A stretch of DNA of 64,000 nucleotides, taken from positions 6,574,436 through 6,638,435 of the forward strand of contig NC_133220.1 of assembly GCF_040436345.1 (NCBI RefSeq), in the 5' to 3' direction. Below the pieces are notes generated by a model. The model saw nothing but the letters and a program-made list of their open reading frames with translations. It searched no databases and was not told the DNA's origin. How positions within the stretch are numbered: the stretch's first letter is position 1; each line of letters opens with the position of its first letter. This stretch comes from Pagrus major (taxonomy: Eukaryota > Chordata > Actinopteri > Spariformes > Sparidae). A program made the translations under genes and the position numbers. Positions 48,641 through 60,900 of the stretch are shown in pieces.

Positions 48641-49284
48641 AGTTTTAATATTTAGGCATAAAAATCACATTTTCAGCACAAGTAAAAAAAAAAAGTTGAG
48701 AACAGAATTAAATTCAATTTTGCAAATTAAGACATATTAGGAACAATTTAACCAGAAGAGCTTTAAGTTGTACATCAATGCCCATCAAAACATTGAATAA
48801 AAGTAATATTTAACTATAAACCATTCTGAACCTCTTTAAGCCCTTGATTTCCCTTTAGTTTGCTCATCACACTAAATGACAATATCAGGTATGTGCTTGT
48901 TTAAACAATTTACTGAATCAAATAGTCCCACAAAAGACTCCATGTTTATTTAGCTGTTATGAAATGGAAATATCCTGGATCGGGCATCATTTTTACACAT
49001 TTACCTTAAATTCTGCCTGATGAACTGCAAGGGGAAACCTTTGGTTTGTCCAGTGTAATTTTTTAATGCATTTAATTAGGTTGAAACTGTAAAAAATTGT
49101 GCCAATGGCAAAATTTTATAAAATAAACTTGAAGAACATGTTCAAATTTGAAGATGTTTTACTGTGAATAACCTTTTTTTAATGGTCTGACCCCACTTTG
49201 CTCAATAATTTCATCAAACAAAATCATCTACCAGAGTTACTGACCAGAGGCGATTGTAAAACACCATAAAAAATGAATCTTTGG

Positions 49285-49490
49285 ACACTCAGAAGAACTC
49301 AGGAACATCACATCGCTCGATTCTCTCTTGAAATCTGTAAAACAGTGCTTACTGGACAATCAAACATGCTGTCATCACCTGTTCATGTTACTGTTTTGCT
49401 ATCATCTGTGCTTTTGTCTGTGCTTGTTTACTTATTTTCCCTCAAATGTTTTGTTAAAATACTCTTTATAATGTTTAGCTAAATCTCGTA
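49285..49490 (+). repeat. LINE-associated 3' segment, copy 1
   Basis: AACTCAGGAACATCACATCG, CTTACTGGACAATCAAACAT, and CATCTGTGCTTTTGTCTGTG recur in the same order at 51490-51690. It lies about 0.65 kb downstream of the reverse transcriptase fragment on the same strand, so it is probably the 3' part of that LINE. Confidence 0.6.
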
Positions 49491-50309
49491 CATTTACATG
49501 ACGGACCCAAGTGCCTATGTTAATTACTGTGGATTGTCTCTTCTTAAATAAACATAAACATAGCTTCTAAATAGAAAACACATTTCAATGACCAGAATCT
49601 GTGCACTTGATTTCTGTATCCATCACACTCTCTCTCTCTCATTCAGTCATTCAGCAAATAAAAGCAACAGAAGCTGTATGTTTTCGTTATATTGGTGCTT
49701 TCTGCAGCGCTGAAAGCTACATGCTCGTCTATTCTGTCGTCTTTCTGTATCGTATGAGGTCATCTACATTGCAGGCAGTCGTTTAAAGTATTCAGGATTG
49801 GACAGCTGTCAGTCCCCGCACGTCCTGCTTCCTGCTTAGCTGGCAAAGTGCATATCGATCAGCGTAGTTTATAGTGAAGCCATATACAGTATTGTTACAT
49901 CGAGAAAAAGTCAGAGTAAAAGAGCTGAAACACCGGCAACATCTTGTTGAAATGCAGATGGGCAATACTACCTGTAACAGGAGTGGAGACTGACGACCGC
50001 AGCAACAAAATAATCATTAAAAATAAACAATAAAAGTAAACAAACACAATAAAACAACTTGAACATCGCTGCTAGCAATCGTCTGTCTCCATTCCAGTTA
50101 AGTGAACGGTGACTTGAGTCAACTAGCCTGTCTTACTGAGAATCAGACAAAAATATCTCAAATTATTTCCATTCATCTGATGTGTCTGATATTACTGTAT
50201 GAGCTATGACAGTTTGGTAACTAGCCAGTATTTTAATTATGGCACCCTGAACTTCTCAAGCCCAGTACAAGTCCCACATTCGCCGACTTAATTTGGACTT
50301 AAATGTTGG

Positions 50310-50890
50310 TTAGTCAGTCACGATCGTAGCGGTTCAAACATTGTCGAAGTGACTCGGACATGAACACAGTGACACGAAACGAGCGTACTGACTCAAATGA
50401 AATAACATACTGACTTGGATGCTCACATACTGACTCGGACATGATCATGATGACTCTGACATGACTTTATTAGTCAAATACGACTGTAGTAACTTGGACA
50501 TTAATGTATTGATTCAGACGAGATCGTGGTGACTCGGACATGACTACAGCATGACTGAAGTGACTCGGACATAAACACAACCACTTGAAAGTGACTCGGA
50601 CAAGATCGTATCAACTAGGGCGTGACCTTAGTGACTGTAGCATGAGCTTTGGATATAACTGTAGTAGGTCGACCACGGCCGCGCTGACTTGGACATGAAC
50701 GTAGCGACTCGAACATGACTGTGTTGACTTAGACTTGACTTGATTGATTCGGACCTGACAGTAGTGTTGCGGACATGATTGTTCTGACTCAGACATCGAC
50801 ATGGTGATTTAGAGTCGACTGTAGTGACTCGGACGTGTCCTCTGTGTCACTACGGTTCTGTCCGAAGTGACTCGTAATCATAGTGACTTA
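50310..50890. repeat. degenerate minisatellite with TGACTCGGACATGA core
   Basis: The core GTGACTCGGACATGA or a close variant recurs many times (for example near 50350, 50431, 50531, 50560, 50592 and 50827) with irregular spacing, commonly about 20-32 bases. Between cores, ACTGTAG and GATCGTA-type words vary. The array decays into GACTTGG words near 50960-51005, similar to the repeat at 17.2-17.5 kb. Confidence 0.75.
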
Positions 50891-51489
50891 CATATGATCA
50901 AGGCAGCTTGAAAACGTCCTTCATGACTCAGATTTTAAAAATGTAACACTAAAACGTTGAAGACTTGGGGCTCGACTTGGACTTGGGGTTTGGTGACTTG
51001 ACTTCAACACTCTCGCTAGCTATTTGTTCATGCTTTTGGCCTCTAAATGTTGCCCATGTGTCATCGCCTCAAGATTTAGCCAGGAGCATACAGCAGCCAT
51101 TTCAACACGATTGAAAAAAAAAAGCATATTAGGCTAACAGGACGCTAAGTTTAGCAATCACATGACTGGTTGTACAGTAAACATCCGCAGCAGTTACAAC
51201 CATTCCAAAATAGAGATATTTCAGTCACTGTAATACATTTAACATGATGCAGCATTTCAATGATGATAGTCACTATTTCCAAGAGGAATCGATAAAGTGC
51301 CACAACCTTACTTTCAAAGTTGCTACAGGCTAAACTTCCTGTTCAGTGATACAGAGGAGGAGCTAAGAGGAGTCACTGTTGTCTCTGGACTCAGACATCG
51401 GGGTGAAACTACCGACCATCTCTGAAGCTGATGAGTAGTAGACAAGACTGCAGAAGTACCTTTGGACCTCCTATCGAGCAGAACGTAAA

Positions 51490-51690
51490 GAACTAAGGAA
51501 CATCACATCACTCTCGATTCTTTCTCCAAATTTATAAAACCGCGGTTACTGGACAATCAAATGTGCTGTCACAATCTGGAGTAGTGGTTTTGTCATTGCT
51601 TTGGTGTTTGTCTGTGCTTTTTTTGTATTCTGTATTGATGTGCTCTTGTATGTCTTCTTTTTAATGTTAGTTATATGCCATCAATCTGCT
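51490..51690 (+). repeat. LINE-associated 3' segment, copy 2
   Basis: Matches 49285-49490 in order (AACTAAGGAACATCACATCA, GGTTACTGGACAATCAAATG, GTTTGTCTGTGCTTTTTTTG). No reverse transcriptase blocks are visible just upstream, as expected for a 5'-truncated insertion. Confidence 0.6.
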
Positions 51691-52721
51691 GAGGACTGCA
51701 GATACCTGGTTTTAACCTGGGGAATTGTTTGCTATTATTGTAGTTTCATGTGGCCATTTTGTTAAATAATCTGGTTTAGAGGCAAAATATAATATATCAC
51801 ATCCAGAGAGAAATTGAATTCAGGGCAATGATGCATTTGATTTGGTCACCTGTCGATGGCGTCGTAGCCCTTTGCACCCTCTTGTTGCTCAAATTGTACC
51901 TACAGTGGTGGTTGTTCCACAATGAAGGAAGCAACTCCCATAATCGCACGCCAATTCACAACATCAACAAACTAATAGTGCGTTTATGTGGTGTCGGAAT
52001 AATCAGAAGAACATATTTCCGACTGGGGACTCCGCCTCAAGTAAGAGCAACTACTCAGAAATCTGAGAAAATTTTGGTACACAAGTTGTCGAGTTGACGT
52101 CACATGATGCTAAAACATTGCGGTCGAAAGTAAACACTGGGTTGATGGTAACGTGCAATTATGTGAAATATATTTCATGGCTTACATGATCCGCTTCCTT
52201 TGTTCTTCCTTGTCACTCAAATACTGGAAACAGCATCAATGTGTTGTTTAAATGCTCTGAGTGATAAAATGCAAACCACTGCTCCAACATACTGACGCAA
52301 TATGAACACATCAAAGTCTGAAGACCGACTTCTGAACTTGTGAAGTGGGATCATCCGATGAGCACTTGAATGCATCATTAGCCTTTTGTTATTTGTTTTG
52401 TCTGAGAGACCCCAAGTGGCAGAAATCTCATACTGTGTGTTTAATGTGAAGTAAAATGGCAGCCGTTACAAATGTTGCAGCCGTCAATGCTTCAAGCTTT
52501 AAAAAGCTCCTTTACATTCAAACATTAGGCGGGAAAAGGCTTTTTGATATGATTTTTTTTGCTGGTTTCATGTTTTAATTGAGTAGAAAGCTAAAAGCAT
52601 AAGGCACACTAAACAGAGGAGGTTTTATGTAATGGTGACATGTTAAATCAAGTAAAGTTGCAGCTCTATGAAGTCCACTTTTTAACTATGTAAAAGGCGG
52701 ACATCTTAAGAGTTTGGCAAC

Positions 52722-52727
52722 TTTATT
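52722..52727 (-). terminator. podxl2: candidate podxl2 poly(A) signal
   Basis: AATAAA on the minus strand (GACAATAAAGTTGCC), about 350 bases beyond the podxl2 stop. It is the first clear signal downstream. Confidence 0.4.
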
Positions 52728-52953
52728 GTCTTTCCATTGACTTAAATGTGAAGCATTTTGAACCTTAGCATATACCCCAGTGTCTAATGTCCATGATGAT
52801 GTCAGTGACTCCTCCTAGCCTCAATCCTAGCTTAACTCTGACTGGACAATACATCTATTACTCAGCCTTTTTCTTTTCCTCTTCCTCCTTTCTTCGCCTC
52901 TCCTCTCTCCTCAAAAGACTTTTTTTCTTCGTCCTCATTTCCTCTACTGTCAT

Positions 52954-53008
52954 TTCTTCTTCTTCTTCTTCTTCTTCTTCTTCTTCTTCTTCTTCTTCTT
53001 CTTCTTCT
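52954..53008. repeat. (TTC)n microsatellite
   Basis: About 18 TTC units on the plus strand (GAA on the podxl2 strand), within the expected podxl2 3' UTR. Confidence 0.95.
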
Positions 53009-53079
53009 CTCTTCACTTCATCATCTGTCTATCAATGACGCCATTCCTTCATAACCTGTCTCTTTCTCCTCTTGGTCCA

Positions 53080-53139
53080 TCAGAGATGTGTGTCCTGCTC
53101 CTCTTCTTCCTCCTCAGTCGCTGCTTGATTGACAAACAC
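53080..53139 (-). CDS. podxl2: podxl2 last coding exon with DTHL PDZ ligand
   Basis: After an excellent acceptor (a long T run then CCTTTAG) the 60-base exon reads VFVNQAATEEEEEEQDTHL and stop. DTHL is the C-terminal PDZ-binding motif shared by CD34-family sialomucins, which bind NHERF-type adaptors. Too short to stand out as an open frame, it was found from the splice phase and the expected ending. Confidence 0.9.
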   Translation of the reverse strand: MFVNQAATEEEEEEQDTHL

Positions 53140-54960
53140 CTAAAGGAAAAAAAAAAGGATGAGAGGCTTCATGCTGGCAGAGTAAAGTTAGTACATTTAC
53201 CTCTGAACATATAAAGCTTTTTCAAACCACCGCCATGGCTGCTCGGACTATCCAATCACCTGCCAGCGATTGCTGTCCTCCCCGCCTCCGTCTCCTCCTC
53301 CTCCCCCTGCAAGCCCATTGGTACTCGGCTTCTTCTCCTGCATCTCCGGCTGGCTGTCATTGGCCACGTCCAGCATGGGGTTGTCGTGGCAACCGTTCTC
53401 CACAAAGTGAAGTTCCTCAGCACGAAACTACGAGGTAAAAAAAGTGCTGATGTGTTTACAGGTGCGCCTGATTTATGCACCAATACGTGAGTGTGTGTGT
53501 GTGTGTGTTTTACTTACCGTAGTCTTAGTTGCAGGCAGGCGTCTCTGCCAGCAGATGTAAATGAATCCAGATGTGATGATGACCATGCAGATGGAGCCGA
53601 TGATCACCAGAACCACAAACAGTTTGCCGTAGTCGCTGCGTGTCTGACTGGGTCGAGACTGGCAGCTACTGGCTGCGCTGTAGCTCTCGATGCCGGCCTG
53701 ATGAAGCAAATAAACACAAATCGCAGAGTAGTTTAAAGAAAGAATAATATCATTAAATCATTAAAGAAGTTATTGGACATTGTACCTCAGTCAAACTTTT
53801 CCTGATCTCTCCCAGCATGCCCAGCAAATCCTTGGTACCGATCACGCCTAAGACACAACAACACACGTGGAACAACGTTAACACAAATTCAAAAAGAAGC
53901 TCTCTCGTCTCGAGTTAGCCTGTCTGAATGTACTGAAGCAAACATCTTATTTAAAAGATCATGTCTTGCTATTTGAATGTGATGTTTCAGATTGCTGAAG
54001 GTTTTCTTGATCTCACACTCTGGTGGCTGCTGCATGTGACGTCAAATGATCTATTTTAGGTCAATTGATCTTAAGTAATAGCCTGAGGAAACTGCTGCTT
54101 TTATGACAACTATCACATGTTTTAGGGTGCAGTCTGCAGTCAAGGTTAAGATGAGCATACAGGTTGTGAATTTAGAGGAAAGGTTTAAGCATGCCTGTTA
54201 TTTCCTATGTGAAAAATATTACCCCCTCACTTTTTAAATCCTTTTTGTCCCCTGTTGACTATTATTTCAGGTTGATTTTCTTACTGAAGTCTGTCTCAAC
54301 ATTGTTTTCTTACTGTGCTGCCACCACAGACCAGATGAGAGAGGATCTAATTCAAACATTACAAGATTAACCATCGAAATTTACATTAAATTTTGAGACC
54401 ATCTGTCCTTGATTTTGAACGTCGAAGCAGGCTTCTCTTTTCGAGTTGGCAACCTCAGAAGTACTCAGAGGGTTTCACCGAAATATACTTAAAGGAACAA
54501 AAGTAAAAGTACTCATTGTGCAGAATAGCTTACTTGAGAATAATGTACATTGTTGTATTATCATTTTTGATGTATTAATGTTGAAGCTGGTAATGGTGGT
54601 TTAACTAAAAAGAGTAGCTGGTGAATGTCCCCTCAGGGATCAATAAAGTTTTATCTTCATCTGTAACATTACATCATCATTTATTTGTTGATAATATCTT
54701 GTATTATTAAACTAGGCATCTGCAAAGTAACTAGTAATTAAAGTTAGCTAAATGTTTGCACCTGAATTGTAGTGGAGTGGATGTATAAAGTAGCAGAAAA
54801 CTGAAATACAAGCAACTCAAAATTGTACTTAAGTACATTACTTGAGTGAATGTACTTAGTTACTTTCCGAAGTTGACTTCAGGCTCAAAGAATTCTGATT
54901 AAAATGTCCTCATGTGTACTAAAAACTACAGAAAATGTAAATGAAGTAAAGTACAAATAA

Positions 54961-54993
<33 letters not shown>

Positions 54994-57900
54994 CATGCTC
55001 AGATGCCACGTTCATCAGCAGTTGGTGCTGTTGGTGTGTCGGCTTGCTGAGGTAAAGTACCCATGATCCCTCGGGGCTGTTCATTCTTCGAGCAAACACT
55101 CGCTCCATGATCTTCAACAGCAGGATGCCCTGGTCCATACGAAACTCCTCCTGTCACACACACACACACACACATTTTTCTGCAAGTTATTACTTGATTA
55201 CGCTGCAGATCTAAACACAGTTTTTCCTCTACAGACACGTCTGATACCGGAGCCAGAGCGCACTTTTTACTCATGAATACAAAAATGAATTCACAGATAA
55301 AAAGCTGTCAGAATGTTTTCTTGTTGTAATGAAACAGACTGAGGTCATTGTGGTGGTGGTGAGTGTTGGTGTTGCTACAATGGCGGCAGACGCTGTGATC
55401 AAGGTCTGTCCGCCGTCACCACCACACACACACAAAAACAGACGGCCTCAAGCAGTAATGTCTGTCTGTAAAACTCAACACAACACCTTCATCTTTTTAT
55501 TCTGGCTCCGACAGCGTGGGAGAAACGTCTGGCTGCTCCTGCTGTCATCAAAGACAAAATAACACCTGCATTCAGAACCAGGATGACGTATGTAGATATT
55601 GAGATTAAATGAAGACAGGAGACAATCACACTTGACCGTGGTTGGCTTAAGAAAGAGGTGTAAAAATCACATAGTGTTGTCTTACCTTAAAAAGTATTGA
55701 TATTTGGGTATCATGTTTGATACCACAGGGGAAATTGACACAACATTGAGGACACAAATGAGATACAACTTTTCTTTATTTGGCTAGTAACAGCAGAAAG
55801 ACCACTTTTTTATAAACATTTGGTTTTTGATCTTTAGTCTGTGTCATCTCCAGTGTTGGGGGTAAGTTAAGTAAGCTGTTACTGGAAAGAAATGGCTGCC
55901 ATCCAGTGTGCCTGTGGAGAGGCTTTTTAGCCTTGGAAGTCTTGTCTGACTGTCAGACACACATTTTGAAAAAACTTCTTCTTCTGTGTTATAATCACTA
56001 CTTTGAAGTAAAGTAAACTGGAGAGAACAGAATGTTGTCTGTGTGAGTCTGTGTGCTTGAAAAGCCTAAATGCACTTATATAGTTTGTCTGTAGGAATGT
56101 GTTTTGAAAAAAATAATATAAATATAAATAAAACCCATGCACTTCCATCGTATTTGTGCTTTTAAGGTTTCTATGTCAGCACTCACAGTTTACGAGTTCA
56201 TTAGCTGCATTTTTAAACATAATACGCTCGGCTATAAGAGCCCTGTGTTGTATTGATTTTCATTGAAACAGCTGTGCCTCATATGGTACGCCTCTGCCCA
56301 GTTCGCTGTCAGATTGTTAGCCAAATAAAGAGATGTAAATGTTATATTGCATCTGTCATTCCTATAATTAGGCTGCAGAGTTACTGATTGTGAGCTGTAA
56401 AGAAGGCTACAAAATGACCGTAGAGTCATTACATTCAAAGGTACATGTACAGTTGGCTGCATGCCGTCTGGACAATATAACACATGCAACGAGTCGCAAA
56501 GGGTTTACCGTAATTTTTGGTAACTCTAAAGTACTCTAACGCATTACTTTTCTCAGTAGATAACATAGTAACGTAACAAATTACTTTTGAAAACGTTATC
56601 CAACACTGGTCATCTCGCTGTGGGAGTGAAGAGAGGGTGAGAAAGTGCAGCTGGCACCGGTGTAACACTAACTCTGAGACACACTCTTTTTTTTTTTAAA
56701 GAAAATCAAAATGCCTTTATTGTCACGATGTGGTCATGCTAGATTTTAAAACAAACTCTGAGGCATTTTTGGCGTCAAGCCTACGTCAGGAAGTCAAAAC
56801 CAAAATGTGTCAGAGTTCGGTTTAAGGTCTTACATGACCGTGCTGTGACAAGAAAGGCATTTTAATTGTTTAAAAAAGAGAGTGCCTTGGAGCTTTCTCC
56901 CATCACAAGAGCACCTCTGATAAATTCAACCGGACTCCAGGAAGTGCTCCTACCCAGACATTTTTAGATTTTTATGGAGGAAGTGTGCTTGAAATAGACT
57001 GGGTCCTACAAAGCCTTGTCAAACCACATCCAAAGGCAGAAGTGTGATAATCCTTGTACTTACACAATTCAAGTTTTGCGTCATGTTGAGGATGACGTAG
57101 CCTCGTCCAGTCAGCTCGCTCCAGTCGACACACACCACCTGAAAGATTCAGAGCAGTAATGTGAATATTTAAATCCTCAGATTTAGACTCATCCTGTGTG
57201 AGTGCATTTATGTTTGTCTGTAAATGTACCTGGTGCTGGCCCATATCATCAAAATCATGGCCTGGTACAAAGACCTCAGTGACTCCACCTGCCCTGACCT
57301 CTGACCTCTGGGCCGGCAGGGGCGTGGTCCAATCCCAGGAGGAGTCAGTGAAGCCAATGGTGGTGGAGGGTTCTGTGGTGAGCGGGCTGATGGGTCTGAT
57401 TCTTGTTTCCTCTTTCTCCATCTTTCCCCACCTGTCCTCCTCCACCTCTTCACTTCTGTCGTTCAGTCCAGCTCCTGAAACAAAAACAAAACAAATCAGT
57501 TTATAATTAATTTATTAATTCTTTAATGTTCTGCTCAACTACCAGCCTCCAAACTCTTTAAAAACAGAGACAGACTCTCATCACAGTCACATTTAAAGAG
57601 TATTCTCACCTTTGAACTCACGTTCTCCCTGTTCCTCCTCTTCCTCCACGCTGGGCTGCAGAGGCTCTCTGCTGGGAGCCATGCCGACCTCTGGTACAGT
57701 GGGATTCTGGGAAAACACGCCTTTGTGTGCCAGGCCAGTTTCTTCCTCTTCCTCCTCCCTCTCTGTCTCTTCATCCTCTGTCTCATCTGCAGCGACATAC
57801 CAGATGTTTAACAAAAGCATCTGTTAGAAATAGTGTCACTGCTTTTTGTGATTGTGTTTTTATGTAGCCTATTACTCCCTCAGAGATGAGCAGACACATA

Positions 57901-60900
57901 ACCTGAAACCCCTCCCCACAGATCATCACATGGACCTTTTAAACTTCATTTTTGCAGAGGAAGCAACATCCTGCTTTTTCCAGGAACACATAAAAAGGCT
58001 ACGTGTAATGAATTCATGATTTGTGTGTGATCAGAAAAAAACGGTGGAGCCAGGCTACCTATTCCCCACCGACATGTGCAGGGGAATAACAGCCGGCACT
58101 TGTTTTTTTCCACTTCAAGCACTGTCTAAAACAGTAATGAATATTAACTTTTGCTTTGGGTTTAATTGTGTTGTGTTTCTGACAGATGTAAACATAGTAC
58201 AAAAAGTAAGGAAATTTGTGTTTGGTAGATTATTTCTTTGTTGTAACAATGCTTCTTGGCAATAAATCTCATACCGTTGGAAAGCCTGTTTATTTCCCTT
58301 TTAAATGGTGCCACATTTGTAAGGAACATGCATTTGTGGGATGAGCAGCAGAGCTGAGTATGTGGGTTGCGCCCATGAAAAATGTGCCAATTCTTCTCTG
58401 CCAAACAGCTTATTCTGCTATTGACTCTTGTTTGGTGTTGTGTGGTGGATTGGATGATCGAAGTCTGAAGAAACAAGACATCTTGGCAATTTAACAATTT
58501 ATTAATTTAACAAACAGGAGCTTCAGTAGCGTGTGGAAGAACCATACACAGCCACAACAGCCTGGCACCTCCTCTTCATGCTGGTCACCAGCCCGATTTG
58601 GCAAATTTCCCACAAATTCATGTTCATGAACAAGATCAAACTAGCTCGTACCTTTCGTATAAGTTCCCAGCAGCCCGAAGTCTGTGCCTGTGTCAGTCTC
58701 AGGGGTGGCAGTTCCCACAGTGTCTCCTCCAGCAGCAGGAGGAGCAGCAGTGGATGTCGTCCTGGTTGTAGTGATGGAGGGGTGGAGGCCTCCATAGCCG
58801 CTGGAGTGACCATCTTCCTCCCCCTCTGCCTCCCACAGCTCTCGCTCCAAGGGGCCCACCTGTATGATAGACATTAAGACCATATATCAGATGAGAGAGG
58901 CTCTGAGTTTATTAAAAAAAAGTATACATTCATCTGACCTTCATATATCACCGTGCCCTCCTCAGAGCTTCGTGATCCTGACCTTCTGATTGGTGGAGTT
59001 TGTCTGGGCTGTATGCAGAAGTTTCTCTGCTGAGTCATTTGCCCAACAAGACACCGACTAATCACATAAAGCAGTTAAAGACTAATTAAACTTTCCAGCG
59101 GAGGGTTAGTAGGTGAGCCCCTGGATTACATCTCATCTACTGCCATCCAATTAAAGCCCAACTGCAGCTGAGGATTTCTCTTTTTTTTTTTTTTAACCAA
59201 ATCATTAAAAACACTGTGAGACAGTCTCTCATCGAAGGCAGTGAACTTGTTTGTACGCCGAAAAATACAGGAAGTAATTATGCGAAAAGGAAAAGAAGAG
59301 ACCTTGAAGCATATTTACTTTATACCTGAAAAAAACACTTTGAACAATGTACGGTTGTGTGCAGGATTCCTGCTCCGGTCTGTAGAGCTGATTGCATAAA
59401 AAGCTGTTTTTCCACAATAATGACAAAAGAAAATGTTCAAATCCTGCCGTCTTTCTCACCTTCATACATCTGGCTGTCTGCATTGGGTGTATTTGTTGGA
59501 TTGACTTTTGTGGAAAGTTACAGAAATGGTTGAAAGCAGCCTGCTTCATTACAACATTGCACAGGTGTGTAGGAAGCGGTTTCAGAAGCTGTTGGATGAT
59601 CCCACAAGCATCTTTTTTTAAGCAATCTCTGGTGTGATGGGTTAAAAATCGACTTCACTTTGCTACAGATGGACTAGAAATGAAATCAAAACAGCAGTAC
59701 GGGCTGTCATACATGCTGGGATTTTTATATTCTGCCTTGTATTTGTCATTGAGAAAAAACAGTGGCTTATATCTGTCAAAATGCAGAACAATGACTGAGG
59801 CTTGGTCAGGTGTCATTTCTGTGATGCTGCGGTGAAATCTGCAAGCTGTGGAGTACTTCAATCTAACAAATAAAACATAATGACATTCATGGTAATATAT
59901 CTGCGTCCAAATCAAGGCATCTTTTATCCGTCCTCACCTCCAGGACCGGGGCTGCACGATGCTCCTGTAGCCCAGAATCGTGCAGCTCGGCTGGGGAGGA
60001 GATACTGGGCTGCTGTGAGCTGGAGGGGTGGAAAGACGGACTGTAGCCTGTGTGACACAAAGACACATGTCAGAAACACGTGTGTGTGTGTCAGTGTGTT
60101 AACTTCTCATAAACAGACCTCCTGTCAGCCATTCTTCTCTCTACTGCTGTCATGAGGTTTTGACAGGAGGCTCACAGGAGATATACAGCTGAACGTTAAC
60201 AAAATAATGAAGGTTTTAAAGGTTTTGGGTCTGTCACCATCCTACGAAAATAAAAACAATTGCCTCCATAAAGCCACACAAAACATTTTATTTTTAGCTG
60301 TTATCCAGCAGCAGATTTCATCTTCACAGGTATTTTTGGCAATCTCACAGATGTCTGTCTGTTCTGAGTCAATGTTTGCCTGGAGTGAAATTAACATTTA
60401 AACCCAACATTTCCAGACTGAGCTGGCCAAATCCAGCAGATGTAGTGTTTGACCTGCAAATAAGAGGAGCACAGTGGAGCAGCAACAGTCTGTAGAAATG
60501 TTGGATTTAATGTCGATTCTCTGGTTTTTGCCCCGGGCAAATATTGTATCACTGCAGGCAGCAGACAGCAGACATCTCAGAAAATGTCATTGAACATGCA
60601 ACCTCCTGCTGGATAACAGCAGGTTTTCCCAAAAGTTTGCATATGTGACCAAATCCTGGAGTAACGTTCGGAGTGCTGAGTTCATCAAAATGGCTGCCTG
60701 AGGCTGTATCATGTTCTGCAGGGAGAATCGTTTCTACTCACCAATCAGAGCGTCCAGATCTGGGGTTGTGTGGTTGGCCTCTGAGACATCCAGCACATGA
60801 ACATCTTCTCCTCCCCTCTCTTCTTCCTCTCCCCCTCTCCTCTCTTGGTCCTCTCCCATTTCTCTCTCCCACTCGTCCTCTCCCCCTCTTCTCTCTCGGT

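Larger units (their letters stand above)
44120..53079. other. blcap 5' region and gene-free interval up to podxl2
   Basis: No further coding exon is recognisable. The first 2.7 kb probably holds blcap leader intron and promoter. Beyond 46.9 kb the content is an AT-rich stretch (46920-47010), LINE fragments at 48.06-48.64 kb and 49.29-49.49 kb, a second copy of the LINE 3' segment at 51.49-51.69 kb, a degenerate minisatellite at 50.3-50.9 kb, and a (TTC)n tract at 52.95 kb. The last few hundred bases are probably podxl2 3' UTR. Confidence 0.6.

Noticed and set aside
53257..53259. A true podxl2 C-terminus ending after NRWQVIG
   Set aside because: A good donor sits at NRWQ/GTGATT, and an excellent acceptor 120 bases on restores the frame to the family ending DTHL.
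56972..57445. A single continuous 157-codon podxl2 frame
   Set aside because: The frame runs through an intron. Homology and splice sites show two exons (57230-57474 and 57064-57138) with an intron between.
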